From NCBI GenBank assembly GCA_903896925.1, contig CAITZM010000184.1:47374-111373 (forward strand): a stretch of 64,000 bases of DNA, read 5' to 3'. Below, piece by piece: positions 1 through 11,174 of the stretch (within the stretch, counting starts at the first letter, position 1; every line of letters begins with the position of its first letter). The position numbers and the translations under genes were made by a program. The notes beneath the pieces were generated by a model. It saw only the letters and a program-made list of their open reading frames with translations. It was not told the DNA's origin and searched no databases. The stretch comes from an uncultured Lentisphaerota bacterium (GTDB lineage: Bacteria; Verrucomicrobiota; Kiritimatiellia; CAIQIC01).

Positions 1-67
1 AGTTCCGTTTCCCACGACTGAGCATAAGGCGCAGTTCTCTGTATATCAATCGCTTGCGACCGCAGGC

Positions 68-95
68 TTGTCTCTGGCATAATTGATGCTATTTT
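68..95 (+). promoter_or_regulatory. Putative promoter of glnN
   Basis: TTGTCT (68-73) and TATTTT (90-95) are separated by 16 bp, the spacing seen at several other promoters in this window. It would give a leader of about 90 nt before glnN. An alternative reading is TTGCGA (54-59) with CATAAT (78-83) at 18 bp. No riboswitch or PII-type operator was recognised in the 189-nt upstream stretch. Confidence 0.4.
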
Positions 96-189
96 CCGGC
101 TCATTGTTCACCGCCTCGAGGGCACCCTGACGGTGTTGGCCGGGCGGTAGTTGCCTTGAAATTGGTCAACGATAAGGAGCTAGAAAAAC

Positions 190-2301
<2,112 letters not shown>

Positions 2302-2322
2302 ACGTCCGCGCACAAGCCTGCA

Positions 2323-2353
2323 GAACCCCGGCCCCGTGGCCGGGGTTCTTTTT
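2323..2353 (+). terminator. Rho-independent terminator after glnN
   Basis: Perfect 11-bp stem GAACCCCGGCC / GGCCGGGGTTC with a 4-nt loop, followed directly by five T residues. It begins 21 nt after the glnN stop codon. Confidence 0.92.
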
Positions 2354-2622
2354 GCCCTCAGGGCGAGCAGAACCCGGATAGACGGGGATGTGCGTGACGG
2401 CGGCCGGGAGCTGCTCCCCCGGCGCGGGGCGGTTCGCAAGCAGCGCGCGCGTTGTTCAAGCGGCGTCAGGGTGTGTGCCCTGCGACCAGCCCACCAGCGC
2501 AGGGCTGGATGGCAGACGGAGCCTGGGACGGGCAGGGTGGGAGCTCGCCGTTTTGAAAGCACAGCTCCAGCGGCCGGACGCTCGATGGTCGGGAGCCCCT
2601 CCGGCTGATCGCGCGTGGCTGC
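2354..2622. other. Intergenic stretch without recognised gene
   Basis: About 270 bp between the glnN terminator and the convergent FkbM methyltransferase gene. Short open frames here show no recognisable protein signature. No tRNA, repeat array or second terminator was seen. Confidence 0.5.
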
Positions 2623-3420
2623 TCAGACGGTCGCGCGGATGGCGGGTGTTTCGGCGAGATTCTGCCGGACCAGCTGCCGATACCCATAGGCGCGCAGGAG
2701 GGCTTCCACTTCGTCGGCGGTGGACTGGCCGTTGACGTTGTGGGTCTCGACGATGATCGGGGGATGGAAGCGTTCCAGCGTGGCCCGGGCGCCTTTCAAG
2801 GCGGCGACCTCGCTGCCCTCGATGTCCATCTTCACAAAATCCAGCCGGGTCAGTCCGAGCCGGCTGGTCTCGGCGTCGAGGGTGGTCACGGGGATCTTCA
2901 CGACGTGATACTTCTGCGCTTCGCTTTCCACGTAGTTGGTCTTGCAGAGCGACGAGGTGTAGTTGCCGCCGGCAAAGAATTCCAACACGCCCTCGCGGTC
3001 GGAGATGCCCTTGGGTACAAGCTGCACCTGCCCCGGCGCGCCGTTGGCGGCGAGGTTCTTCGCGAAGACATCCAGGTTGCCCGTGTCGGGTTCGTAGGCG
3101 ATTACGAGCCCGCCCGGGCCGACCTTGGCGGCGAGGTAGAGGGTGGCCGCCCCGATGTTGCCGCCGATATCCATGACCGTGCCGCCGACGGGCAGGCTGA
3201 CATCCACAAAGTCGGCCACCAGCGCCTCGGGATCGAAATCCTTGACGCTGCGGACGATGACACCGTCGTTGGTGCGGACGGTGAACAGGCCGTCCTCGAC
3301 GGCGCAGCCGGCGAGGGCCTGGCCATAGAGCCGGCGGTAGGCGAAGGCCGCCGCGTGCCGGCGGAAGGCGCCCTCGGGGATGCGTTGGTAGATTTTCCGG
3401 CCGAGATCTTTCAGGGACAT
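2623..3420 (-). CDS. FkbM-family SAM-dependent methyltransferase
   Basis: 265-residue protein. The SAM-binding glycine loop VMDIGGNIG lies at about 82-90 and the FkbM-type motif DFVKMDIEGSE near 193-203. Family members O-methylate sugars or other small hydroxyl substrates, often in glycan or secondary-metabolite pathways. The start codon is 13 nt after the stop of the upstream DUF2723 gene, so the two are almost certainly co-transcribed. That suggests a role modifying a surface glycan or glycoprotein. The substrate cannot be told from sequence. Confidence 0.85.
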   Translation of the reverse strand: MSLKDLGRKIYQRIPEGAFRRHAAAFAYRRLYGQALAGCAVEDGLFTVRTNDGVIVRSVKDFDPEALVADFVDVSLPVGGTVMDIGGNIGAATLYLAAKVGPGGLVIAYEPDTGNLDVFAKNLAANGAPGQVQLVPKGISDREGVLEFFAGGNYTSSLCKTNYVESEAQKYHVVKIPVTTLDAETSRLGLTRLDFVKMDIEGSEVAALKGARATLERFHPPIIVETHNVNGQSTADEVEALLRAYGYRQLVRQNLAETPAIRATV

Positions 3421-3433
3421 GTCGGCGGCTCCT

Positions 3434-6223
3434 TCAGCGCGACCTGATGATGGGGAACGGCGCCGGCGCGGGCTGGGCCGCTTGCGCGCCCGGCTGCATG
3501 GCGCGCTGGATGGACTGGAACTGGTCCAGCGCCTCGCGGACCTGCTTGTTGAACGGGTCGCGCTCGGCGAGCTTGCCCAAGGTTTCCACGGCCTTGTCCA
3601 CGCGGTTGAGGCGCATGTAGAGGTTCGCGAGCCGGAAGGAGGCCTCGGGGCTTTCCGGGCAGATGGCGATGGCCTGCATGTAGGCGGCCTCGGCGGCGTT
3701 GACGACGCCGCGGTATTCGTAGACGCCCGCGATGGCGCAGCGCAGCTTGGAGAAGGCCTTCTGGGCGTCGCTGTCGCGCTTGAATTCGGGGCGCTTGATG
3801 AATTCGCCGAGCAACTGGTCCCAGTAGGCGAAGTCCTTGGCGATCAACTGCTGCCAGAAATTGGCATCCTGCTGCGGCGTGGGCAGGGGCTCCTTCTCGA
3901 TCTTCATGATGATGCCGGAGGGCCGGAGGTAGGGGTACATCCACGGAATGACGTAGCTTTCCTCGACGTAGAAGGAGTGCTTGGCCTTGTTCTTTTCGAA
4001 GATCCATTTTGCGAGGATGCCATTGATGGCCATGACGCCCTGCACACCCTCGACGCTGACGCGGCCGTTCTCGACACGGACATCGGCGCCGGGCTGGATC
4101 CGGCCGGCCTGGACGTCCTCGACGAACTGGCGGAAGGCGTCGTTGGCCTCGTTGGGGCTGGGGATGTGGATGGGCTCCGGGGGGTAGGTGACATCGCGCC
4201 CCATGCGGTGCCAGGCAAAGCGCATGATGGCCTGCTGCCAGGGCTTGAACTTGGCGATGGTCTCCGGCTTGTCGGGGTTGGGCCGCGAGAAGTCGTAATG
4301 GTCGCGGATGTAATTCATGTAGGTGCCGTCGGCGAGCGCGTTCTGCGTGATGATATAGACATCGCGGCGGTCGAAGGTGGCGCATTTGGCGACGAGTGCG
4401 GCTTCCGTCATGTTGGTGCTGACGTAGCGGTCCTGCGGCCGGGCGAAGCTCTCGCAGAAGATCATATAGGTGGGGACAAAGCGTCCCGGATCGGTGCCGC
4501 CGTAGAGGACGGCATCCTTGTCCATGTCCGGATAGCCGCCGCCCGGGTGGAACATGCGGAAGCCGAACTGATAGCCGAAGTCGTGGTTGCGCTGCTCGCA
4601 GGAGTCGCGGTTGATGAAGAACGGATAGATGCCGGCGATGAGCATGACGAAACAGCCGAGTCCGAGCCAGGCCGCGCGCAGCGGGGTCCGCTGCGTCCAG
4701 AGCCAGGCCAGCAGCAAGGAGAGCGTGAAGGCGATCAGCATGGCGAAGAAACCGTGCGCCGGGGCGAAGAACTTGATGGCGATGCCCCAGTTCTGTGCGT
4801 CCACGCCGGGGTTGATGATGAAGATCAGGCCGAGGCTGGTGGTGATGTAGGCAGCCCAGGCGAAGACGAGCACCACCCGGCCCGCGGGTGCGATCCGGCG
4901 CCAGCCCATGAAGAACAGCAGCGCGCTCAGCAGGCCCAGCGGCGCGAGGAGGTAGGTGTACTGACCGCACAGCGAGCGGGTGAACAAAAAGATCTGCAGC
5001 CAGAAATCGAAGCTGAGCGGGGAGGACATGGCCAGCTTCTGATATTGCCCGCGCGTGATGTGATGTAGAAACCCTTCGCGTGTCGCTGTGAACCCCCAGT
5101 TCATCGGCGGATTGGTCGAGGCCGCGATGGGCATGTAGAGGTAGAAGGCGATGCCGAGCGTGAACACGAAGGTGGTGACCAGGACCCAGCGGCGGCGCAG
5201 CCAGTCCTGCTGGCGCCCCCAGACGAGCAGGGCCGTCACGCAGGCAAGGGCCACGAGCAACAGCGGAAACACCGCGATATCAGGGCCAAACAGGATCAGG
5301 GCCTTGACTTTTTGCATGAAGAAGGCGCTGATGCAGGTCCCCGTGGTGACCGGTTCGAGCGCTCCAAACGACGTCTGTTGCGGTTGGGGCGGCGTGTAGG
5401 CCAGCCAGGCGTTCATCAGAATGCCGACGGCCCAGCAGATCAGGAAGGCGGTGACCATCTCCCAGAAGGCCCACAGGTTGCTCATGCGCTGCTGCCAGGT
5501 GGAGGACCGCACTTGCAGCCCCACGAACAGCGCGCCGACCATCAACGGCACCAGCATCACGGCCGTCGTCTGGTGGTTGGCGATGCCGAGGCCGAAAATG
5601 AAAACGGCGGTGAGCAGCAGGCCGCGCCGCTCCGGCTGCATCAGCCATTTGAAGAAGACGAAGGCGGTCAGCATGAACATGAACACGCTCAGGATGCGCA
5701 TCTCGGGCACGCTGGACCACAGCCACACCCCGCGGTTGAAGGCAAACATCAGGCCGGCGAACAAGCCCGCGACGAGCGCAAGGATGCGCGCGATCAACGG
5801 CTCGAGCGGCTCGCGCCACGGCATCGCCTGGAGCAGCACGAGGACGCTGCGCTTGGTCAGGATGGTCAGCAGCGCCACCACCGCCGCGCCGGTGAACGCC
5901 GAAAACGAGCAGATCTGCGACGCCGGGTCGCCGATGTGGACAAAGTGCCGCCAGATCCAGCCGAGCAGCGCCCAGAGCGGGTAGCCCGAAGGATGCGGCA
6001 CGCCGAAGCGATAGGCGCCGGTCACCAGTTCGCCGGAATCCTGCAACGTCACGCTCGGGCACATGTAGTAGAAAAAGACCGAGGCGGAAATCAGGAAGGT
6101 GCCGAGTGCGGCCAGCCAGTCTTCCCATATATAAAAAACGGTGGGTTTGGTTACACACGCCGCCACAGGGGCGGGCGTGGGCATAGCGGTCGCCGGTTTG
6201 ATCGTGTTCTGGGGCTTCGTCAT
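3434..6223 (-). CDS. DUF2723 multi-spanning membrane protein with C-terminal TPR
   Basis: Large integral membrane protein of about 929 residues. It shows the N-terminal DUF2723 signature: an aspartate-containing loop (SVTLQDSGELVTGAYRFGVP) followed by HPSGYPLW after the first membrane segment. That layout resembles GT-C membrane glycosyltransferases that use lipid-linked sugars. At least ten hydrophobic segments follow. Residues near 860-915 form TPR-like helices (SFRLANLYMRLNRVDKAVETLGKL). An ATG at 6241 is also possible. I prefer ATG 6223 (MTKPQNT) because a TCTAAT -10-like box ends 6 nt before it, as at other leaderless starts here. It is co-transcribed with the FkbM methyltransferase. The glycosyltransferase role is an inference from fold family. 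Confidence 0.8.
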   Translation of the reverse strand: MTKPQNTIKPATAMPTPAPVAACVTKPTVFYIWEDWLAALGTFLISASVFFYYMCPSVTLQDSGELVTGAYRFGVPHPSGYPLWALLGWIWRHFVHIGDPASQICSFSAFTGAAVVALLTILTKRSVLVLLQAMPWREPLEPLIARILALVAGLFAGLMFAFNRGVWLWSSVPEMRILSVFMFMLTAFVFFKWLMQPERRGLLLTAVFIFGLGIANHQTTAVMLVPLMVGALFVGLQVRSSTWQQRMSNLWAFWEMVTAFLICWAVGILMNAWLAYTPPQPQQTSFGALEPVTTGTCISAFFMQKVKALILFGPDIAVFPLLLVALACVTALLVWGRQQDWLRRRWVLVTTFVFTLGIAFYLYMPIAASTNPPMNWGFTATREGFLHHITRGQYQKLAMSSPLSFDFWLQIFLFTRSLCGQYTYLLAPLGLLSALLFFMGWRRIAPAGRVVLVFAWAAYITTSLGLIFIINPGVDAQNWGIAIKFFAPAHGFFAMLIAFTLSLLLAWLWTQRTPLRAAWLGLGCFVMLIAGIYPFFINRDSCEQRNHDFGYQFGFRMFHPGGGYPDMDKDAVLYGGTDPGRFVPTYMIFCESFARPQDRYVSTNMTEAALVAKCATFDRRDVYIITQNALADGTYMNYIRDHYDFSRPNPDKPETIAKFKPWQQAIMRFAWHRMGRDVTYPPEPIHIPSPNEANDAFRQFVEDVQAGRIQPGADVRVENGRVSVEGVQGVMAINGILAKWIFEKNKAKHSFYVEESYVIPWMYPYLRPSGIIMKIEKEPLPTPQQDANFWQQLIAKDFAYWDQLLGEFIKRPEFKRDSDAQKAFSKLRCAIAGVYEYRGVVNAAEAAYMQAIAICPESPEASFRLANLYMRLNRVDKAVETLGKLAERDPFNKQVREALDQFQSIQRAMQPGAQAAQPAPAPFPIIRSR

Positions 6224-6285
6224 AGGCCGATTAGATAGCATGAAGGCCCTTTTTGTTCAAAGGGAATCCCGCAGCGCGCCGCCTT

Positions 6286-6360
6286 TTCCAAGCCTGGTCA
6301 CCGGGGCCGGTGGCGTTTCCAAGCCATTCGCTGACCGGCAGATCGCGTTTTCCGCCGGAG
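6286..6360. repeat. Dyad array A: three TTCCAAG-type sites
   Basis: TTCCAAGCCTGGTCA (6286-6300) and TTCCAAGCCATTCGC (6317-6331) have perfect left arms of the window-wide dyad and weak right arms. A shorter TTCCGCCGGAG dyad is centred at 6355. Centres 6293, 6324 and 6355 are exactly 31 bp apart. The array fills the gap between ffh and the DUF2723 gene, upstream of the latter. Confidence 0.6.
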
Positions 6361-6382
6361 GCATTCGATGCCGGGGTGGTGG

Positions 6383-7717
6383 CTAGAACCGCTTCATCCT
6401 CATCATCTTCTTCTGCAGCTTGCCCATCTTCTGCATCATCTGTTGCGAGCGGCGGAAGTTGTTGAGCACCTCGTTGACGGCGGTGACGTCGGTGCCGCTG
6501 CCGCGGGCGATGCGGCGCTTGCGGCTGGCGTCGAGCACTTCGGGGTGCCGCCGCTCCTGGCGCGTCATGCTCCGGATGATAGCCTCGGCTTTTTTCATTT
6601 CCTGCGCGGAGCCGGCCAGGGCCTGTTCGCGCGCCTCCGCCGGGATCTGGCTCACGCCCGGCAGCATCTCCAGCAGGCTGCTCATCGAGCCGAACTTTTT
6701 CATCTGCTGCATCTGGGCGAGAAAATCTTCCAGCGTCAGCGTCTTCTTGCGCAGCGTCTCCTCCGCCTGCGCGAGCATCTCGACATCCACGGCCTCCTGC
6801 GCCTTTTCCACGAGGCTGACGATATCGCCCATGCCGAGGATGCGCGACGCCAGCCGGTCGGGATGGAAGGGCTCCAGATCCTCCGGCCGCTCGCCGACGC
6901 CGACCATCAGGATCGGGCAATGCGCCACATGCTGTACGCTCAGCGCCGCGCCGCCGCGGGCATCGCCATCGAGCTTGGTCAGGATCAGGCCGGTCAGCCC
7001 GATTTCGCGGTGAAAGGTCTCGGCGACGTTGACCGCTTCCTGTCCGATGGCGGCATCGAGGACGAGCACGGCGTTGCGCGGCGCGAGAATGTCCTTCAGC
7101 TCCTTGAGTTCCTGCACCAGGTCGGCGTCCACCTGCAGGCGGCCCGCGGAGTCGAAGATCGCAACGTCCCACGCGCCCCGCTCCACCTCGCCCAGCGCCC
7201 GCCGGCCGAAGTCGTGCAGGCCCTCGCCCGGCTGGGGGCCGACAAAGTCCACGCCCACCTGCCCGGCCAGGATCCGGAGTTGGTCCACCGCCGCCGGCCG
7301 CTTCAGGTCGCACGCCACGAGCACGACGCGCCGGCCCTGCTTCTTCCAGAGCCGCGCCAGCTTGCCCGCCGTCGTCGTCTTGCCCGCGCCGTTGAGGCCG
7401 AGCAGCAGCACCTTGGCCGGCTTGCCGCCGCCGAAGTCGAATTCGCGCGTGCCGCCGCCGAGCAGGGCCACGAGTTCGTCGTGGACCTGTTTGATGACCT
7501 GCTGGCCGGGCGTGACGCTGTCGAGCACTTCCGCGCCGAGGCACTTGGCCTGGACGCGGGCGATGAACTCGCGCGCCACCTGGAAATTGACATCGGCTTC
7601 CAGCAACGCCATGCGCACCTCGCGCAGCGCGTCCTGGACATTGCGCTCCGTCAGTTTCCCGTAGCCGCGCAGGTTCTTGAAGACCTTTTGCAGCGAAGCT
7701 GAAAGTTTGTCGAACAC
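6383..7717 (-). CDS. ffh: Signal recognition particle GTPase SRP54
   Basis: 444-residue SRP54/Ffh, which binds signal sequences on ribosomes and delivers nascent chains to FtsY and SecYEG. The N-terminal helical bundle is followed by the P-loop GLNGAGKTT (107-115), a DSAGR motif and TKLDGDARGG in the G domain. The methionine-rich M domain runs from about 300 to the end (MMQKMGKLQKKMMRMKRF). The usual glutamine of the first G loop is asparagine here (GLN rather than GLQ). The 4.5S RNA gene is not in the window. Confidence 0.97.
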   Translation of the reverse strand: MFDKLSASLQKVFKNLRGYGKLTERNVQDALREVRMALLEADVNFQVAREFIARVQAKCLGAEVLDSVTPGQQVIKQVHDELVALLGGGTREFDFGGGKPAKVLLLGLNGAGKTTTAGKLARLWKKQGRRVVLVACDLKRPAAVDQLRILAGQVGVDFVGPQPGEGLHDFGRRALGEVERGAWDVAIFDSAGRLQVDADLVQELKELKDILAPRNAVLVLDAAIGQEAVNVAETFHREIGLTGLILTKLDGDARGGAALSVQHVAHCPILMVGVGERPEDLEPFHPDRLASRILGMGDIVSLVEKAQEAVDVEMLAQAEETLRKKTLTLEDFLAQMQQMKKFGSMSSLLEMLPGVSQIPAEAREQALAGSAQEMKKAEAIIRSMTRQERRHPEVLDASRKRRIARGSGTDVTAVNEVLNNFRRSQQMMQKMGKLQKKMMRMKRF

Positions 7718-7859
7718 GGTCGTCGTCCTTGGTCAGTTGTCGGTGGTCTGGTGGCCGGCGAAGAGCCCCACGCTCCCGCCGTCCGGTTCATCTGCTTTTC
7801 GCGGCCAGACCTTGGCAAATCCCCTCGCGCACAGCAAGCCCATAGCGTTTTTCCGAAGA

Positions 7860-7887
7860 TTGCAAATCCGGCCGGAAAAAATAGAAT
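7860..7887 (+). promoter_or_regulatory. Promoter of the purine permease (probably leaderless)
   Basis: TTGCAA (7860-7865) and TAGAAT (7882-7887) are 16 bp apart. The GTG start of the permease lies 6 nt beyond the -10 box, so transcription would begin at or near the start codon. A dyad TTCCGAAGATTGCAA (7851-7865), related to the recurrent 15-mer, overlaps the -35 box. Confidence 0.6.
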
Positions 7888-7893
7888 GCCCCC

Positions 7894-9237
7894 GTGCAAA
7901 CAACCGACTTCTTCCGGCTCGCGGAAAACGGGACGACCGTGCGTACCGAGCTCCTGGCGGGCGTGACCACCTTCCTGAGCATGGCCTATATCCTGTTCGT
8001 ACAGCCGGCGGTGCTCTGCACGGATTTCGCCGGCCATCCTACCGGCCTCGACGCCGGGGCGGTGCTGCTGGCCACCTGCCTGGCCTCGGCGGCCGGCTCG
8101 GCGCTGATGGGGCTGCTGGCGCGTTATCCGATCGCGCTCGCGCCGGGCATGGGCGAGAACTTTTTCTTTGTCAGCGTCTGTATGAGCCTGACGGCGCTGG
8201 GCGTGAGTCACGCCTGGCAGACGGCGCTGGCCCTGGTCTTCATCTCCGGGCTCGTGTTCCTCGCGCTATCGCTGGTGCGCCTGCGCGAAGCGGTGATCGA
8301 AGCGGTCAGCCCGAGCCTGTGCAGCGGCATTGCGGCGGGCATCGGCCTGTTCATCGCGTTCATCGGCTTGAAAAACGCCGGCCTGATCGTGGCCAGGCCG
8401 GGCACGCTCGTCGGGCTGAATATGCACCCGGTGTGGGCCGACCTTGCGGTCTTCGGGGTCGGACTGCTGGTGGCGGCCGGCCTGCAAGCGCGGAAGGTGC
8501 GCGGCGCGCTCCTGCTGGGCATTCTGGCTGCGGCGGCGCTGGCGTTGGCCCTGGGCAAGACCCGGTTCACCGGACTGATCGGCCTGCCGCACATCCAGCA
8601 GGGTGCCATCTGGCAGATGGATTTTGCGCAGGCCTGTTCGCCGGCGGCCTGGCCGTTCATCCTGGTGTTTCTCTTCATGGTGCTCTTCGACACCGTCGGC
8701 ACGCTGGTCGGGGTCACGCAGCAGGCGGGGCTGATGCAGGGCAACAAGCTGCCGCGCGCGACGCAGGCCTTTTTCGCCGATGCCGCGGCGACCACGCTGG
8801 GGGCGGCCCTGGGCACGAGCACGGTCACCAGCTATATAGAGAGCGCCACCGGCGTCCAGGCGGGCGGGCGCACCGGCTTGACGGCCCTGACGGTCGGCCT
8901 GTTGTTTCTGCTCGCCCTGCTGTTCAGCCCCCTCATCGCAATGGTGGGCAGCTATGCGCCGATCACGGCGCCGGCGCTCGTGTTGGTGGGCGCGCTGATG
9001 ATGCAGAACGTCATGCGGGTGGCGTGGGACGATGTCACCGAAGCGGTGCCGGCGTTTCTCGCGCTGCTGGGGATCCCGCTGACCTTCTCCATCGCCGATG
9101 GCATCGCCATGAGCTTCGTGAGTTATCCGGTGATCAAGCTGCTCGGCGGTCGCGGCCGCGAGGTGCGCTGGTTGATGTATGCGGTGGCGGCGTTGCTCGT
9201 CTACTACTTTGCGTTCATCCGCCCGCGCGCGGGCTGA
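7894..9237 (+). CDS. AzgA-type purine (adenine/guanine/hypoxanthine) permease
   Basis: 447-residue inner-membrane NCS2/AzgA transporter with about 12-14 hydrophobic segments. The diagnostic N-terminus reads F-x-L-x-ENGTTVRTE followed by LLAGVTTFLSMAYILFVQP. Later AzgA blocks are PGMGENFFF, FDTVGTLVGV and the T-S-Y-IESATGVQAGGRTG motif. The predicted role is proton-driven uptake of purine bases. Translation starts at GTG; no in-frame ATG or clear Shine-Dalgarno site exists upstream, in line with a leaderless transcript. It is monocistronic. Confidence 0.9.
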   Translation: MQTTDFFRLAENGTTVRTELLAGVTTFLSMAYILFVQPAVLCTDFAGHPTGLDAGAVLLATCLASAAGSALMGLLARYPIALAPGMGENFFFVSVCMSLTALGVSHAWQTALALVFISGLVFLALSLVRLREAVIEAVSPSLCSGIAAGIGLFIAFIGLKNAGLIVARPGTLVGLNMHPVWADLAVFGVGLLVAAGLQARKVRGALLLGILAAAALALALGKTRFTGLIGLPHIQQGAIWQMDFAQACSPAAWPFILVFLFMVLFDTVGTLVGVTQQAGLMQGNKLPRATQAFFADAAATTLGAALGTSTVTSYIESATGVQAGGRTGLTALTVGLLFLLALLFSPLIAMVGSYAPITAPALVLVGALMMQNVMRVAWDDVTEAVPAFLALLGIPLTFSIADGIAMSFVSYPVIKLLGGRGREVRWLMYAVAALLVYYFAFIRPRAG

Positions 9238-9242
9238 AGACC

Positions 9243-9782
9243 TCAGAGCACCCCAGAGACGTTCTTGAAGGGCACCAGCTGCAGGCCATAGGCGTTGGAC
9301 AGCGCCCGGCCGGACCAGAAAGGCTCCATTTCGGGGTTCGTATTCCTGGCCACATCGATCTCGGCCAGAAATTCGGTGATGCCTGGCCGGTTGAAGTAGG
9401 AGGTCTCCACGAGGCCCGACAAGAGTATTTCATCACCCGGCTTCAGCAACAGGCACTCGTTTTTCGTGAAAAAGCGCACCTGTTCACGATCAATCATATA
9501 GCAATCGTGCCGGCCATTGGGATAGGTCCAGAAAAAGCCCTGCTGCGGTTTCTTGGGAATCCAGATGGCATGGTCGCCGGTATTGCGCACGGCGACGCTA
9601 AAAACAGCGGGTTTGCCGATCGGGACGATCTTGGCCGGTGCCGACAATTTCAAGACAATGCCGTCGCGATCCTGCGCATCCGTGACCGGGCCGATGGTTT
9701 TAGGGTGATAGACTTCTTTCACGGTGCCGCAGCCGGAAGCGACCAGGCTCACTGCGGCTACTATTTGAATAATCCATTTCAT
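9243..9782 (-). CDS. Putative lipoprotein A (tandem paralogue)
   Basis: 179-residue protein of unrecognised family. It has a short N-terminal hydrophobic segment and the lipobox-like LVASGC, so it is predicted to be cleaved by signal peptidase II and lipidated at Cys18. The mature part (IGKPAVFSVAVRNTGDHAIWIP) looks like a beta-rich domain. It is about 85% identical (27 differences by eye) to the next gene on the same strand. Translation starts at ATG after an AAGGAA-like site. The gene is convergent with the permease, 5 nt away. Confidence 0.75.
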   Translation of the reverse strand: MKWIIQIVAAVSLVASGCGTVKEVYHPKTIGPVTDAQDRDGIVLKLSAPAKIVPIGKPAVFSVAVRNTGDHAIWIPKKPQQGFFWTYPNGRHDCYMIDREQVRFFTKNECLLLKPGDEILLSGLVETSYFNRPGITEFLAEIDVARNTNPEMEPFWSGRALSNAYGLQLVPFKNVSGVL

Positions 9783-9998
9783 GGCTTCGTTCCTTCCATC
9801 GAGTTACATCTGAACGATCCAATATGTAGCATCAAGCGGGCCAACAGCAGGGGCGTCACGACCCAGGAAATCGGGGAGGGGGGGGCTGGAGGGCACCGGA
9901 TCAGCCCTTAGCCGAGAGGTGCCGCAGGAGCAGGGATGAGTGGACACGCAGCAAACATGCTGCATGGCGTTCGTCAGACTGCGCGCAGACAGGAGCCT

Positions 9999-10538
9999 TC
10001 AGAGCACGCCGGAGACGTTCTTGAACGGTATCAGTTGCAGCCCATAGGCGTTCGACAGCACCCGGCCGGACCAGAACGGCTGCATTTCGGGGTTCGTGTT
10101 CTTGGCCACATCGATCTCGGCCAGGAATTCGGTGATGCCCGGACGGTTGAAGTAGGAGGTTTCCACAAGGCCCGGCAGGAGTATTTCGTCGCCCGGTTTG
10201 AGCAACTGACACTCGCTTTTCGTGAAAAAGCGCGATTGCTCACGATCAATCATGTAACAATCATGCCGGCCGTTTGGATACGTCCAGAAGAACCCCTGCT
10301 GCGGTTTCTTGGGGATCCAAATGGCACGGTTGCTGGTGTTGCGCACGGCGACACTGAAAACGGCGGGTTTGCCAATTTGCACGATTTTGGCAGGTGCGGT
10401 CAGTTTCAAGGCAATACCATCGCAATCTTGAGAATCTGAGACGGGTCCGACCGTACGAGGATGATAAACTTCTTTCACTGTACCGCAACCGGAAGCTGCC
10501 ATACTCAACGCGGCCAACATATAAACGGCCCATTTCAC
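9999..10538 (-). CDS. Putative lipoprotein B (tandem paralogue)
   Basis: 179 residues, the same length as lipoprotein A and colinear with it without gaps. The lipobox is MAASGC with Cys18. Differences cluster in the signal peptide and mature N-terminus; the core (WIPKKPQQGFFWTYPNGRHD onward) is nearly identical. The equivalent start codon is GTG here, preceded by AGGAG, instead of ATG. The 216-bp gap to copy A has no obvious promoter or terminator. Function unknown. Confidence 0.75.
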   Translation of the reverse strand: MKWAVYMLAALSMAASGCGTVKEVYHPRTVGPVSDSQDCDGIALKLTAPAKIVQIGKPAVFSVAVRNTSNRAIWIPKKPQQGFFWTYPNGRHDCYMIDREQSRFFTKSECQLLKPGDEILLPGLVETSYFNRPGITEFLAEIDVAKNTNPEMQPFWSGRVLSNAYGLQLIPFKNVSGVL

Positions 10539-10805
10539 GTTGTGACTCCTGTTTTCGTGCGTTTGCGTAACCCTTGCGCGCTTTAGTTACAGCAACTAGC
10601 GCGCCAAAAATTTTGGACCCTATACAGAAAGATGGTCGGGAAAGCGAGTTTTTTTTCATAAAGCGTTTGCATGCCGGGAAAACAGGGGCTTGGCGCTACG
10701 AGGTCCACACCCTCTGCCCTTCCGGCCGCAGCGGTTTCATGGTAGTCTGACCGTGTCGCTTTCTGCGGTGCAGACCGTCAGGATCGCGCGGGATGGAGCC
10801 GTCCG

Positions 10806-11174
10806 ATGAACTTTGTGCTGGTTTATGTCACTGCCGCGAACCGCCGGGAGGCGCGGCGTGTGGGTGCCGCCTTGCTGCGCGAGCGACTGGCGGCTTGTGT
10901 GAATCTGGTCGGCCCCGTCGAGTCGCAATACTGGTGGCAGGGAAAAATCGAAACGGCGCGCGAATGGCTGTTGCTCGCCAAGACCCGCGCCAGCCTCGCC
11001 AAGCCGTTGATGGCCAGGGTGAAAGCCCTGCACAGCTATCAGACGCCGTGCATTGTGACGCTGTCCTTGACGGCAGGGAATCCAGCTTTTCTCAAATGGA
11101 TCGGCGCTGAAACGCGGCCCGCGCTCCGCCGGGTCAGTCGCGGCTGCGGCCGCCGAGCAGGCCGGACCGGATGA
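10806..11174 (+). CDS. cutA: CutA-like divalent cation tolerance protein
   Basis: Small trimeric CutA1-type protein linked to copper/divalent metal tolerance. Family blocks seen are the N-terminal VYVTAANRREARRVGAALL, the AACVNLVGPVESQYWWQGKIE segment, EWLLLAKTR, and HSYQTPCIV. The family normally ends near the WIGAET motif. Here about 15 further residues (RPALRRVSRGCGRRAGRTG) extend the frame 41 bp into the convergent Zn-protease gene. That tail is probably not conserved. Confidence 0.88.
   Translation: MNFVLVYVTAANRREARRVGAALLRERLAACVNLVGPVESQYWWQGKIETAREWLLLAKTRASLAKPLMARVKALHSYQTPCIVTLSLTAGNPAFLKWIGAETRPALRRVSRGCGRRAGRTG

Noticed and set aside
10604..10616. CCAAAAATTTTGG dyad upstream of lipoprotein B
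   Set aside because: Arm geometry differs from the TTCCAAG family (CC too far from the centre) and there is no phased partner.
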